Positions 8,877 to 16,912 of a DNA stretch of 64,000 nt are shown in pieces. The notes under the pieces are model-generated. The model had not been told where the DNA came from and searched no databases. It was given only the letters and a program-made list of their open reading frames with translations. The translations under genes were made by a program, and so were the position numbers. The first letter of the stretch is position 1, and each line of letters begins with the position of its first letter. The stretch spans positions 3,535,501 through 3,599,500 of the forward strand of contig NZ_AP023367.1 in NCBI RefSeq assembly GCF_014218335.1, written 5' to 3'. Source of the DNA: Anaerocolumna cellulosilytica (GTDB taxonomy: Bacteria > Bacillota > Clostridia > Lachnospirales > Lachnospiraceae).

Positions 8877-9879
8877 ATGAACTCCTTTGAACAAGATTTT
8901 TCAATGAATAAATTGATAGACAATCAAAAAAACTTACATCTTCATAATTTATCTTAATACTAAATTCTCTTTCCAATTTATCAAGTAAATTAATACAGTT
9001 TTTGTAATTTAAACCTATATTGTGATAAAAAAGAATATATTGATCTAACAATTTAACTCTTTCTAAATCTAATTCTAATACGTCCTTAATAACAGATTTG
9101 ATTTTATCTAAAATCTTCTGATTTACATTTACTTTTTCTTCATAGTCTATCGTGTATGATATATTATTATTAATAGACTGATAGCTCCACTTTCTCTTCA
9201 CTGCCGCTTGTCGTAGAATACTATCTATTTCCTTACTATCAAAATCATAAGTAGATAATTGATTAAATATAATACCTGTAAAAATAGCGCAAGCTTTACT
9301 ATTTCCTGAAAACATTTCATATTGATTATTTAAACTTAATGTCAATTTTGGAACAGAACTTGAAACTGCTTGGAATTTGTATGAATTGTTATACCAAAAT
9401 TCGTTTTCCGGTAAATATATACCTCCTAGAACACCTATAACATTTTTACAAGAAGACGGATAACTTCTATTAGAAAGGCTATTATCCTTTGATGCTATTA
9501 CAATCTTTCCATTTTCTTTTAACTCACCACATATTTCTTCAAAGTCACGTTTATAGTATCTATTGCTTGTTGATAAACTTAAATTTATTATTTTTATCTT
9601 TGATTCTTTTATATAGTTCAAAGCATGAATAATGTCATTCCCTGTGCCTTCCATATCTTTATTTAATACTTTTATTATGAAATAATTAGCATCCTTACAA
9701 TATTTCATTATGGTCGATACGCATTTTGTTCCATGTCCATTCTCATCATAGAAACCACTTAATATTTCACCATTTTTGATTGTGACTCCACCTTGAACAC
9801 ATTTCATCAATATGTGATTTTCTGTATCGATTCCACTGTCAATAATAGCAATTGTATTTTCTTGTGTTCTATTTAGCAT
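8851..9879 (-). CDS. S8 subtilisin-like peptidase fused to a carrier-protein-like domain
   Basis: Residues 1-235 are a compact subtilase: Asp in AIIDSGID (D14), His in DENGHGTKC (H49) and Ser in SGNSKACA (S194). There is no signal peptide or prodomain, so it probably acts in the cytosol. The usual oxyanion Asn region reads IASKDNS, so that position may be Asp or shifted by one. Residues about 255-330 resemble an acyl-carrier domain (helix, then GLNYKNCINLLDKLEREFSI), but the GxDS phosphopantetheine site reads GLNY, with Tyr at the Ser position. It is a likely leader peptidase for the peptide encoded 190 bases upstream. Carrier-related proteins are known from clostridial Cys-rich peptide systems (Clo7bot type, from memory). 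Confidence 0.8.
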   Translation of the reverse strand: MLNRTQENTIAIIDSGIDTENHILMKCVQGGVTIKNGEILSGFYDENGHGTKCVSTIMKYCKDANYFIIKVLNKDMEGTGNDIIHALNYIKESKIKIINLSLSTSNRYYKRDFEEICGELKENGKIVIASKDNSLSNRSYPSSCKNVIGVLGGIYLPENEFWYNNSYKFQAVSSSVPKLTLSLNNQYEMFSGNSKACAIFTGIIFNQLSTYDFDSKEIDSILRQAAVKRKWSYQSINNNISYTIDYEEKVNVNQKILDKIKSVIKDVLELDLERVKLLDQYILFYHNIGLNYKNCINLLDKLEREFSIKINYEDVSFFDCLSIYSLKNLVQRSSYEKPYKEG

Positions 9880-9940
9880 ATGTAATTCTATTTATCCTTT
9901 CGAATCCATAATTAATGAAAAGCATAGCAAATGATTGATT

Positions 9941-9981
9941 AACACAGAAGGTATTTCTCATTTAAGAAATACCCCTGTGTT
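9941..9981 (-). terminator. 16-bp hairpin between the precursor gene and the subtilase gene
   Basis: Arms AACACAG plus GGTATTTCT (9941-9958) pair with AGAAATACC plus CTGTGTT (9965-9981), with a small asymmetric bulge and loop CATTTA. It lies 92 bases past the precursor stop. Without a U-run it may act as a partial terminator or a 3' stabiliser that raises precursor mRNA over downstream genes, which is common in peptide clusters. Confidence 0.5.
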
Positions 9982-10072
9982 TATCTAATAAAATTGTTTA
10001 GAACTAATTAGCGTTCCATATATAAAATGAAATATAATTCACAAATAATTATGTTACTTACTCCTTAAAATA

Positions 10073-10246
10073 TTACCAAACACCTAGAATTTGTGCAGTA
10101 GGTTTAGTTACATTCCATTTACAACCCACAGCTAACTTATTATTATTCCCTGACCAATATCCCTTTGGACAATCATTATCACAACCTTGGCCCTTTACAT
10201 CTAAACCATTCACCTTATCATTGATTTTCTTAACTTTTAAACTCAT
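10073..10246 (-). CDS. Candidate RiPP precursor peptide (57 residues)
   Basis: A small gene with an AAGAAGGGATGG ribosome site about 10 bases before ATG. The peptide starts MSLKVKKINDKVNGLDVKGQ, a charged leader, followed by a core with Cys at 22, 26 and 42, Tyr30, Trp31, Trp44 and a C-terminal Trp57; it ends ILGVW. The core is rich in Gly, Asn and Lys. It lies directly downstream of two SPASM radical SAM genes and upstream of the subtilase and exporter, the position expected for a modified peptide. Thioether (sactipeptide or ranthipeptide) or aromatic side-chain cross-links are both possible. I do not recognise the family. Confidence 0.72.
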   Translation of the reverse strand: MSLKVKKINDKVNGLDVKGQGCDNDCPKGYWSGNNNKLAVGCKWNVTKPTAQILGVW

Positions 10247-10300
10247 TTTAATACCATCCCTTCTTTTTATGTATTTGAATTATATTTCAATTTACCGTAA

Positions 10301-11338
10301 TTAACCTAACAAATAGTATTTATCAGCATATTCTAAAACAATATTTTCTATATTGCAAAATACTGGTGAGGCTTTATTAAAATCACCGGTCATTACCTTA
10401 TTCATTAACTTACAACGAGTAGAGACACAATAATCATAATTAGTACATCCACTACACTCTTCATTCGCTGCTTTTGATAAGGTATAAATAAATTCTAGTT
10501 TTTCCATTTCGATACCAGTTACCACATCACCAATAGCATAATTCTCATCATTCACCACATAAGAACAAGGATACAGTAACCCATCATAATTAATATTAAC
10601 TGCACAATTTTTTGGATCACATAACCCATTCTTGAATCTTACATTATTATCTCTGATTAACCCTAATACGAGATCTTCTTTCACACGTTTGGAAAACGGA
10701 AACTGAGCATAGATTTTTTCTAACTCTTTAGCTAAACATTGAATCGATTCATGATTCCAATGTGAATCAAAATAATCCGCTACCGGAACAATTACTTTAA
10801 ATCCTAAGTTGTATAAGTAATTCACTGAATCATATAAATACTTTACCGTCTCTGATGTGAAAGTCATTCTTGCACGTACATCATTACTTTTTTCTAATAG
10901 TTTTTCAATATGATGGATTATAAGATTATGTACCCCTTGTCCATTAAATAAAATCCGATTATAATCATTCACTTCCTTATAACCATCAATACTAATTGAG
11001 AGTGAGTAAGAGAAATTATCACATAAGAAATCTATTATTTCATCATTTAACAAAGTCCCATTTGTTGTTACTCCAAAATACAGCTTTCTTTTTTCAAGCA
11101 TTTGCCTTATAGAATTCGTAATATACTTAATAATCCCAAAATTAAGCAATGGCTCTCCACCATGAAAATTAATGATGATAGGCTCATCCATTTCTTTCTT
11201 TTTAACAGATGTATTTATAAAAGATATAATCTTTTGAGCTATGTTCTGATCCATAATTTTGTCATTCTTCTGTTGCTTTTCATAACAATATCTACAATTC
11301 ATATTACACTTTGTTGTAACCCAAATATTAAAAAGCAT
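10301..11338 (-). CDS. Radical SAM/SPASM peptide maturase
   Basis: A 345-residue radical SAM enzyme. The cluster motif is TKCNMNCRYCYEK (Cys 11, 15, 18), with a GGEPLL SAM-binding strand and a C-terminal SPASM-like set of cysteines (GLCDPKNC, YPCSY, CSGCTNYDYC, STRC) for auxiliary clusters. This architecture is typical of enzymes that install thioether or carbon-carbon links in ribosomal peptides. I start it at 11338, where AGGAGA lies 6 bases upstream and overlaps the stop of the preceding maturase gene; an in-frame ATG at 11377 has no such site. It has no RRE domain, so it may rely on its partner for leader recognition. Confidence 0.9.
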   Translation of the reverse strand: MLFNIWVTTKCNMNCRYCYEKQQKNDKIMDQNIAQKIISFINTSVKKKEMDEPIIINFHGGEPLLNFGIIKYITNSIRQMLEKRKLYFGVTTNGTLLNDEIIDFLCDNFSYSLSISIDGYKEVNDYNRILFNGQGVHNLIIHHIEKLLEKSNDVRARMTFTSETVKYLYDSVNYLYNLGFKVIVPVADYFDSHWNHESIQCLAKELEKIYAQFPFSKRVKEDLVLGLIRDNNVRFKNGLCDPKNCAVNINYDGLLYPCSYVVNDENYAIGDVVTGIEMEKLEFIYTLSKAANEECSGCTNYDYCVSTRCKLMNKVMTGDFNKASPVFCNIENIVLEYADKYYLLG

Positions 11339-11348
11339 TATATTTCTC

Positions 11349-12629
11349 CTAGTATTCACTTTCCCATATTGTTTCAATCAAATAATTTTTTATTCGATTA
11401 CATCGATTCGTAAACTCTTCTGTCCCATCTAATTGATCAATTGACTCGATACAACTCCAGCAAAAAATATTTATTTCACAATCTTTACATTTTTCATAGT
11501 TATCTGGCTGAATATTTTCTACATTTAGGATTGCTTGTTTGTCAGAAAACTCCAAAACAGAATTAAAATCTCGCATATCTCGCATATTTGCTAATTTATA
11601 TTTATCATTAATTAAAAGACCACATGGATATAAATTTCCGTCATAGTTAATTGTATAATTTGTTTTGCAAGCTCTACAATCGCACACCTTTAATGTATCA
11701 TATAACTCACGTTTATCTTTATCATATTCTTCTTTTGTTTTTATTCCTGCATAACTTGATAGTTCTGATTGTGGTATAAATTCATCTTTTGATTCTTTTC
11801 CTCTACCTAGTTCTGCAAATACACGTGGCACAGGTGTTGTACCCAAATTTTTATTTAAATTATAAAAATCATCTAATAGTGGTTCATTAATTTTGCTTAA
11901 AACCATGGATACTGATATCTCAGTGAGTCCGTTTTGTTGTAATAGCTTTATTGCACTAACTACTTTATTAAAGACTCCCTTTCCTCTAATTCTAGAACAA
12001 GTTTCTTCATTCACCCCATCTAAACTTATATCAATTGAATCTAAATTTTGGGCTAATTCTGAAACATTATTTTCATTAATTAATGTAGCGTTAGTCATAA
12101 GTATAATTTTCCCTGAAAAATGTTTCCTCGTGTACTCTAGAATTGCAAAAAAATCATTTCTTATTAGTGGTTCTCCACCTGTAAAGATGATTGCTTTCGC
12201 ATTTACTTTTATTATTTTATCTATAATGGATATAATTTCATTTGTATCAAGATATTCCTCCCTTAATCTTGAACTAGCATCTACAGAACAGTGAATACAA
12301 TTTAGATTGCATCTATTCGTCAGCGCAAAATAAATATATTCGATTTCATGTTCTTGCTCTTCATTTCTTTCCTTAAAACATTTTGCCTCTTCTAATTTAT
12401 CTATTAAAATTCTAAAATAATCACAATCTTCCTTATCTTCAAACACATCAAATAGTTCTCTACTATCTAACTTTAAATCTATAATTTTCTCTAAGATATC
12501 AAAACATTCTTTTGATATCTTTAGCCACTTTCCATTAAATCTATTTCCTATAATAACACGGTTTTTATACTTAAGAAATGATACATCCTTATTCCATTCT
12601 ATGATATTACATTCCATAGTTCTTTCCAT
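11349..12629 (-). CDS. Radical SAM/SPASM peptide maturase with RRE-like N-terminus
   Basis: First gene of the putative peptide operon, 426 residues. Residues about 1-90 look like a PqqD-type RiPP recognition element (WLKISKECFDILEKII and a helical tail). The radical SAM motif follows at C107, C111, C114 (TNRCNLNCIHCS), then GGEPLI and a SPASM region (CDCRACKTNY, YPCGLL, KCKDCEINIFCWSC, NRC). GGAGGAG lies 6 bases before the ATG. A second maturase starts 10 bases after its stop, so the two are translated together. Their division of labour cannot be read from sequence. Confidence 0.9.
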   Translation of the reverse strand: MERTMECNIIEWNKDVSFLKYKNRVIIGNRFNGKWLKISKECFDILEKIIDLKLDSRELFDVFEDKEDCDYFRILIDKLEEAKCFKERNEEQEHEIEYIYFALTNRCNLNCIHCSVDASSRLREEYLDTNEIISIIDKIIKVNAKAIIFTGGEPLIRNDFFAILEYTRKHFSGKIILMTNATLINENNVSELAQNLDSIDISLDGVNEETCSRIRGKGVFNKVVSAIKLLQQNGLTEISVSMVLSKINEPLLDDFYNLNKNLGTTPVPRVFAELGRGKESKDEFIPQSELSSYAGIKTKEEYDKDKRELYDTLKVCDCRACKTNYTINYDGNLYPCGLLINDKYKLANMRDMRDFNSVLEFSDKQAILNVENIQPDNYEKCKDCEINIFCWSCIESIDQLDGTEEFTNRCNRIKNYLIETIWESEY

Positions 12630-12724
12630 AATACACTCCTCCGTAAATGTACTTAAAAAAACTTGTTGTTCTTATTTAGAAGATTATATATTAACATCTA
12701 ATACGTACTTTTTACTTTTTTTAC

Positions 12725-12753
12725 ATATTACCATATTTTTACTTATTCGTCAA
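12725..12753 (-). promoter_or_regulatory. Promoter of the peptide-cluster operon
   Basis: Minus strand TTGACG (12748-12753), 17-base spacer, TAATAT (12725-12730); predicted start near 12718, about 89 bases before the first maturase gene. The surrounding 12630-13124 gap is otherwise AT-rich and noncoding except for the remnant at 12985-13098. I see no other convincing promoter within the cluster. Confidence 0.65.
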
Positions 12754-12984
12754 TAACTCAATCACATTAATCAAAACGGATAATTTTCTTCTCTACTTTA
12801 GACTAACCTCACTTTACATATAAAAACTCTGACTATATATCATTTTTCTTAATCCTGAATTAATATAATTGTAACCATTACAAATAGGCTATTTTTTAAA
12901 ATGGAATCCGTCACTTCATTACATACAATTTTATTCTGGAACTTAATTTTTTAAACTTCGCACCGAAATCTACTTTCCAGTGAT

Positions 12985-13098
12985 TGTGAGTTGTCAGATA
13001 AGGAAATTCAACTCATGGATGTATTGATTAATACTATACACTCTATGAGACTGGCTACAAATAGCGCAAAAGAGATGTTTGCGTTTATTACTCGTTAA
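12985..13098 (+). pseudogene. Possible gene remnant or very short ORF
   Basis: An open stretch reading CELSDKEIQLMDVLINTIHS and ending MFAFITR followed by TAA. It looks like a helical protein C-terminus and has more coding-like composition than its AT-rich surroundings. The frame opens only at a stop at 12952, there is no ribosome site, and the first ATG (13015) leaves 27 residues. I do not recognise the parent protein. Confidence 0.25.
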
Positions 13099-13124
13099 AT
13101 TACAAAATTTGAAATTTTAAAAAA

Positions 13125-14513
13125 TTATTTTTCCTTGACTTTCTTCAACCTATACTTTAATTCACTATTGGGTATGCTAATCAATCTGGCAGACACTTGA
13201 CCATCAGAAAGTCGTTTTATTTCAATTCCACCCTGATTTATACTTTGGTCATCTTTCTGAATTTGGTAAAGGATAACATCTGTTTCCTCCTGAAACTGAG
13301 AATAGTTTAAATCCCTGCTTCCTTTATTCCTACTGTCATTTAGACTTTTGGGTGTCCATGCTATTGTTATATTCTTGTTTTCTTTCTGCTCTACCATAAG
13401 ATAGGCTGTTGCTTTCATTGTGCTATTTATATATGAAGATATTGACGGCCACCTATAAAGCTCACTAATTCCTATTACATCGTTTACATTTTTTAAGTAA
13501 TGATTTTCACTTGCAAAAACGGCCAAATCAATACTATTCCCCTCCACTGTAAAAGAAAAGGAAGGCCCCCTGTCTTCAACCCACGTAGCCTCTGTAATCT
13601 CCACGTTTGTTCCGTTAATATAAAACCGGTCTTTCTCCTGTCTCATAACAAAAGAACCAATAAGTATAATGAGGCAGATTGAGACTGCTACAATAATTCT
13701 ACAATAAATATAGTACTTATAAAGCTGGTAAAAATTCTGTTTTTCTAAAAGATTAGTACCCTTTGAAATGTTGTCTAATAGCTTTTCCTTCAACTCTATG
13801 TCTGGTTTTATCTCTTCAATTACTTTTTGTACTAAAATAATTTCTAACTTTTCTGACTCCTTGCAGCCAGACTGCAAAGCTATACTGCATCGTTTTAATA
13901 TATATGCGACACACCTCTCACTACGTTTTAAGTACCTTCCTATGTCCTCCACGGTATAACGTTCCTGATAGTACATATATGCTATGGCAATATATTTCTT
14001 GGGCAACCCCAAGAGACGGGATAAAATGAATTGCTTAAAATCACTTTCCAGATTTCTTTCTATTAAATCGTCATCATTGTGGTTCGTTTCAGAATTGCTC
14101 TCATTATGATTCTTATCATCTGAAACTATATTATTATTGTTAGTATATGGAGTTTCTTTAACATAGTTTTTCAACCTAACATTCTTCTGTGAAAGTACAT
14201 TCTTCATGCCTGCCAACAAATCCTCCGGTGTATTATAATCATTATAGACAGCATACGGAAACACCGAATATCTCCACGGTTTTAAAACTTCATCGCATAA
14301 ACCAACTACTGTAGTTATAACCCAAACCTTAGCATGTTCTCCATTTAAAAATACTATTTTACTCTTTTGATATTTTGTAAAGACGCTTTGTACCATAATC
14401 TGTGCATCTAAATTATTATTCATATATAAGAAGCAAATCCGATATACTAGCTCAAAATACTGGTCATAAAACTCTATAAATTTCTCATCTGGAGCATTGA
14501 TTCGTGTCCCCAT
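13125..14513 (-). CDS. ECF-like sigma factor fused to a membrane-anchored extracytoplasmic domain
   Basis: The 462 residues divide into a sigma-70 region 2-like part (about 13-70, FYDQYFELVYRICFLYMNN), a low-complexity Asn/Asp linker (120-155), a region 4-like helix-turn-helix (about 160-215, YTVEDIGRYLKRSERCVAYI), one TM (about 269-289) and a C-terminal extracytoplasmic domain of the kind seen in DUF4179-type anti-sigma proteins. Normally the sigma factor and anti-sigma are separate; here they appear joined in one chain. It could be a self-tethered sigma factor released by proteolysis, or a degenerate sensor. Targets are unknown. Confidence 0.7.
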   Translation of the reverse strand: MGTRINAPDEKFIEFYDQYFELVYRICFLYMNNNLDAQIMVQSVFTKYQKSKIVFLNGEHAKVWVITTVVGLCDEVLKPWRYSVFPYAVYNDYNTPEDLLAGMKNVLSQKNVRLKNYVKETPYTNNNNIVSDDKNHNESNSETNHNDDDLIERNLESDFKQFILSRLLGLPKKYIAIAYMYYQERYTVEDIGRYLKRSERCVAYILKRCSIALQSGCKESEKLEIILVQKVIEEIKPDIELKEKLLDNISKGTNLLEKQNFYQLYKYYIYCRIIVAVSICLIILIGSFVMRQEKDRFYINGTNVEITEATWVEDRGPSFSFTVEGNSIDLAVFASENHYLKNVNDVIGISELYRWPSISSYINSTMKATAYLMVEQKENKNITIAWTPKSLNDSRNKGSRDLNYSQFQEETDVILYQIQKDDQSINQGGIEIKRLSDGQVSARLISIPNSELKYRLKKVKEK

Positions 14514-14699
14514 ATATTTTGCCCCCTATCTTTATCAAACGTACTATGGTGATTAGTATTTAATACGAATGAAATTATCATCTATTATAATAATATACCA
14601 AAGCCTCCACAAGTTGACACAAATCTAATTATTAACTTAAAATCCAGAAAGAAATAAATATTCCAACTAAATTTAGAAAGGTACCCTCCAATCAAGTAA

Positions 14700-14738
14700 A
14701 AAAAATAAAGGATAGTGAACCACTATCCTTTATTTTTT
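14700..14738 (-). terminator. Rho-independent terminator of the flagellin gene
   Basis: An 18-bp stem (AAAAAATAAAGGATAGTG at 14700-14717 and its complement at 14721-14738, loop of 3), with A/T runs on both sides so that it could work in either direction. It lies 33 bases past the flagellin stop. Confidence 0.85.
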
Positions 14739-14770
14739 GGATTGTTCGATATTTTTTTACACTGCAAACT

Positions 14771-15532
14771 CTAAAACCCTAATAACCGATTTACTGTTGT
14801 ATTACTATTCCGAATACTTTCTTTCATATTAAATAATTTATATTCATTTAACAGTTCCTCTTTCTGTTTATCTGAAACTGCCCTGCCTGCATCTAAATCA
14901 ATGATTCTTCCATTTGCTTGCTGCAAGTTTATGCTGGCTAAGGAATTGTAATTTGTTTTATGTTCCAAGACATTTTGTGTACTGCCAATACTAGAACGAC
15001 TTTCACTCACCTTACGTAAGGCATTGTCAATCGCTGTAATATCAAAATCACCTGTTACATCAAAATCTGCAATACCCAAGGTCTCTAATGTCGTATTCTC
15101 TAACTGTATTGTCATGCCGCTTCCACTGGGGTTTAATGCAAGATTTAAATCCGCCTTGCTTCCATCTAATAGTTTTATTGTATTAAATTCCGTCCCCTTT
15201 GCCGCATCTTGAATGGTTGATTTCAATGCATCAATTTCATCCTGAATTGCCTGCTTATCGTCCAGATTATAAATACCATTAGAAGCTTGAACACTTAACT
15301 CTCTCATTCTTTGCAGACTGTCCTGAATCTTACTTAATCCACCCTCTGCTGTAGAAAGTAAATCTTTTGATGTGCCTGCATTGTTGTTTCCCACATCATA
15401 TCCATTACTACTAGAAATTAATTTTTGTGAAATAGCAATTCCTGCGGGGTTGTCAGCGGCTGAATTTACTTTGCGTAAAGTTGATAGTTGCTTATAAATC
15501 TCTGTAATCGAATTAACACCTGCTACTTGCAT
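14771..15532 (-). CDS. Short flagellin-family protein
   Basis: A 253-residue flagellin-like protein that keeps the conserved D0/D1 helices (VNSAADNPAGIAISQKL, STAEGGLSKIQDSLQRMREL, and a C-terminal helix ending NTTVNRLLGF) and almost no variable D2/D3 domain. Its N-terminus reads MQVAGVNSITEI in place of the usual MxINHNxxAL start. It has its own promoter and terminator and no flagellar neighbours. It may be a minor filament protein or a flagellin-derived protein with another job; secretion through the flagellar apparatus is assumed from the family. Confidence 0.82.
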   Translation of the reverse strand: MQVAGVNSITEIYKQLSTLRKVNSAADNPAGIAISQKLISSSNGYDVGNNNAGTSKDLLSTAEGGLSKIQDSLQRMRELSVQASNGIYNLDDKQAIQDEIDALKSTIQDAAKGTEFNTIKLLDGSKADLNLALNPSGSGMTIQLENTTLETLGIADFDVTGDFDITAIDNALRKVSESRSSIGSTQNVLEHKTNYNSLASINLQQANGRIIDLDAGRAVSDKQKEELLNEYKLFNMKESIRNSNTTVNRLLGF

Positions 15533-15569
15533 AGAAATCCTCCTTTCAAAACAATACTTTTGTTACTTC

Positions 15570-15598
15570 ATTATAGCATTTTCTTCCATAATATTCAA
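15570..15598 (-). promoter_or_regulatory. Sigma-A-like promoter of the flagellin gene
   Basis: Minus strand TTGAAT (15593-15598), 17-base spacer, TATAAT (15570-15575), with AAAGGAGG just before the start codon. I looked for the motility sigma-D pattern (TAAA and GCCGATAA) and did not see it, which is unusual for a flagellin. Confidence 0.65.
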
Positions 15599-15632
15599 GG
15601 AGAATCTATAATGTGTCCTTTTCTTACAATCA

Positions 15633-16217
15633 TCACTTTTTACGGTATACAATACACCCACATTTGGTTGGATGATCGACTGCCAGCGTTTCTTTATCTT
15701 CCCGTAATAAAAGGATTACTATGGCAATATCTCCACCTGCTGCCAGTATCATAAGCTGGCTAAGCAAAAACATATAATTATTTTGAAGAATCATAGCTGC
15801 AACCATGGGAATAATACCGGTGATAATAAGGGGCATGATTGCGCCGATAACATATTGCCGTATATATAAAGTTTCTTTACAATGGCAATAAGGTGTTAAA
15901 AATTCTTTCATTATTCCAAACTTGATACTTTTCCACTTATTTTCACAATACATTTGCCAAGTTACTCCATGTACCAATTCATGAACTACTGTCAATAAAA
16001 TTATGAAGAACAGTAATAAAAGTGTATAAAACATGCCTTCCCCTGAACCTAGTTGTAACAGGATATCATACAGACTAAACCGCCGTAAGTATAAAAAACT
16101 AAATAACATTATGAATGGAAAGGTGTAAAGGATTGCCAAAATATTGGCTTTTGCGACAGATATAATTCTTTCTTCCTTTACGTAATTACTACTTAAAACA
16201 TGTTCACTAACTATCAT
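15633..16217 (-). CDS. DUF3267-like membrane zincin
   Basis: A 194-residue membrane protein with four or so hydrophobic segments and the zinc-peptidase motif HELVH (in LTVVHELVHGVTW) on a membrane helix, as in DUF3267 proteins. A second His-containing stretch (TPYCHCKE) may supply another ligand. The start at 16217 is preferred because AGAGG lies 7 bases before it; an in-frame GTG at 16232 is less well placed. It may be an intramembrane or membrane-associated metallopeptidase. No substrate can be inferred from its neighbours. Confidence 0.7.
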   Translation of the reverse strand: MIVSEHVLSSNYVKEERIISVAKANILAILYTFPFIMLFSFLYLRRFSLYDILLQLGSGEGMFYTLLLLFFIILLTVVHELVHGVTWQMYCENKWKSIKFGIMKEFLTPYCHCKETLYIRQYVIGAIMPLIITGIIPMVAAMILQNNYMFLLSQLMILAAGGDIAIVILLLREDKETLAVDHPTKCGCIVYRKK

Positions 16218-16296
16218 ATACCTACCTCTCACTTAGTATATTACTGTTGCTAATCAGCCCAAATAACCTACACCCTGTTCCGGTAACTATATTACT

Positions 16297-16884
16297 CTAT
16301 ACTGTCCGCAGCTCATAAAATAGGAGATACGGCTCTCCGATGCCGTTATGCTCTAAATCAGAATCCATACCAAAGCTCCATTCCAGTAACAGCGATTTTC
16401 CGTTTAATAAAAGGTTGCTCCATTTCTTTTTTATATTCACACAATAATCAATTAATTCTAATAGCTCCTCTTGCGTTAAGAACTTCTCATCACCATCAAA
16501 ACGGATATCCCCTTCTTCAAATAAAACTGTCACATTCCTTTTATTATAGGTTACCAGATTCCACAAATCATCTTTAACGGCTTCTATTACTATTCGATTT
16601 CCTCTTATATCTAGTACACCGCTTTTCCTGGCAATAAAATAAGGATAACATAATACCAAATCTTCACGGTCAAGTTTTTCAATAAGTTCCTCAGCAAAGT
16701 TTGCCGCTTCATCTGCCGTAACGCCAACTTTTCTTGGTAAATGCAAATCACTTCCTTTTGTCACAGCACTTCGTACCGTCCAAAGTATTCCTTTGTCTAA
16801 CTTCATACCTTTTTCATATGGAAACCAGCGTACTGTAGGCAAATCAGATTCCTTTAATGCATAAAATCCCTGTAATTTATTCAT
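16297..16884 (-). CDS. Conserved protein of unknown function next to the dGTPase-like gene
   Basis: 195 residues, soluble, no signal peptide or TM. It opens with MNKLQGFYALKESDLPTVRW and is mixed alpha/beta with acidic patches. I place the start at 16884 because GGGAGC lies 4 bases upstream; an ATG at 16908 lacks a site. Its coding region begins 28 bases after the stop of the HD hydrolase gene, so the two are probably co-transcribed. I do not recognise a catalytic motif. Confidence 0.6.
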   Translation of the reverse strand: MNKLQGFYALKESDLPTVRWFPYEKGMKLDKGILWTVRSAVTKGSDLHLPRKVGVTADEAANFAEELIEKLDREDLVLCYPYFIARKSGVLDIRGNRIVIEAVKDDLWNLVTYNKRNVTVLFEEGDIRFDGDEKFLTQEELLELIDYCVNIKKKWSNLLLNGKSLLLEWSFGMDSDLEHNGIGEPYLLFYELRTV

Positions 16885-16912
16885 AATAGCTCCCGTTGCA
16901 TGACGCATCTGC

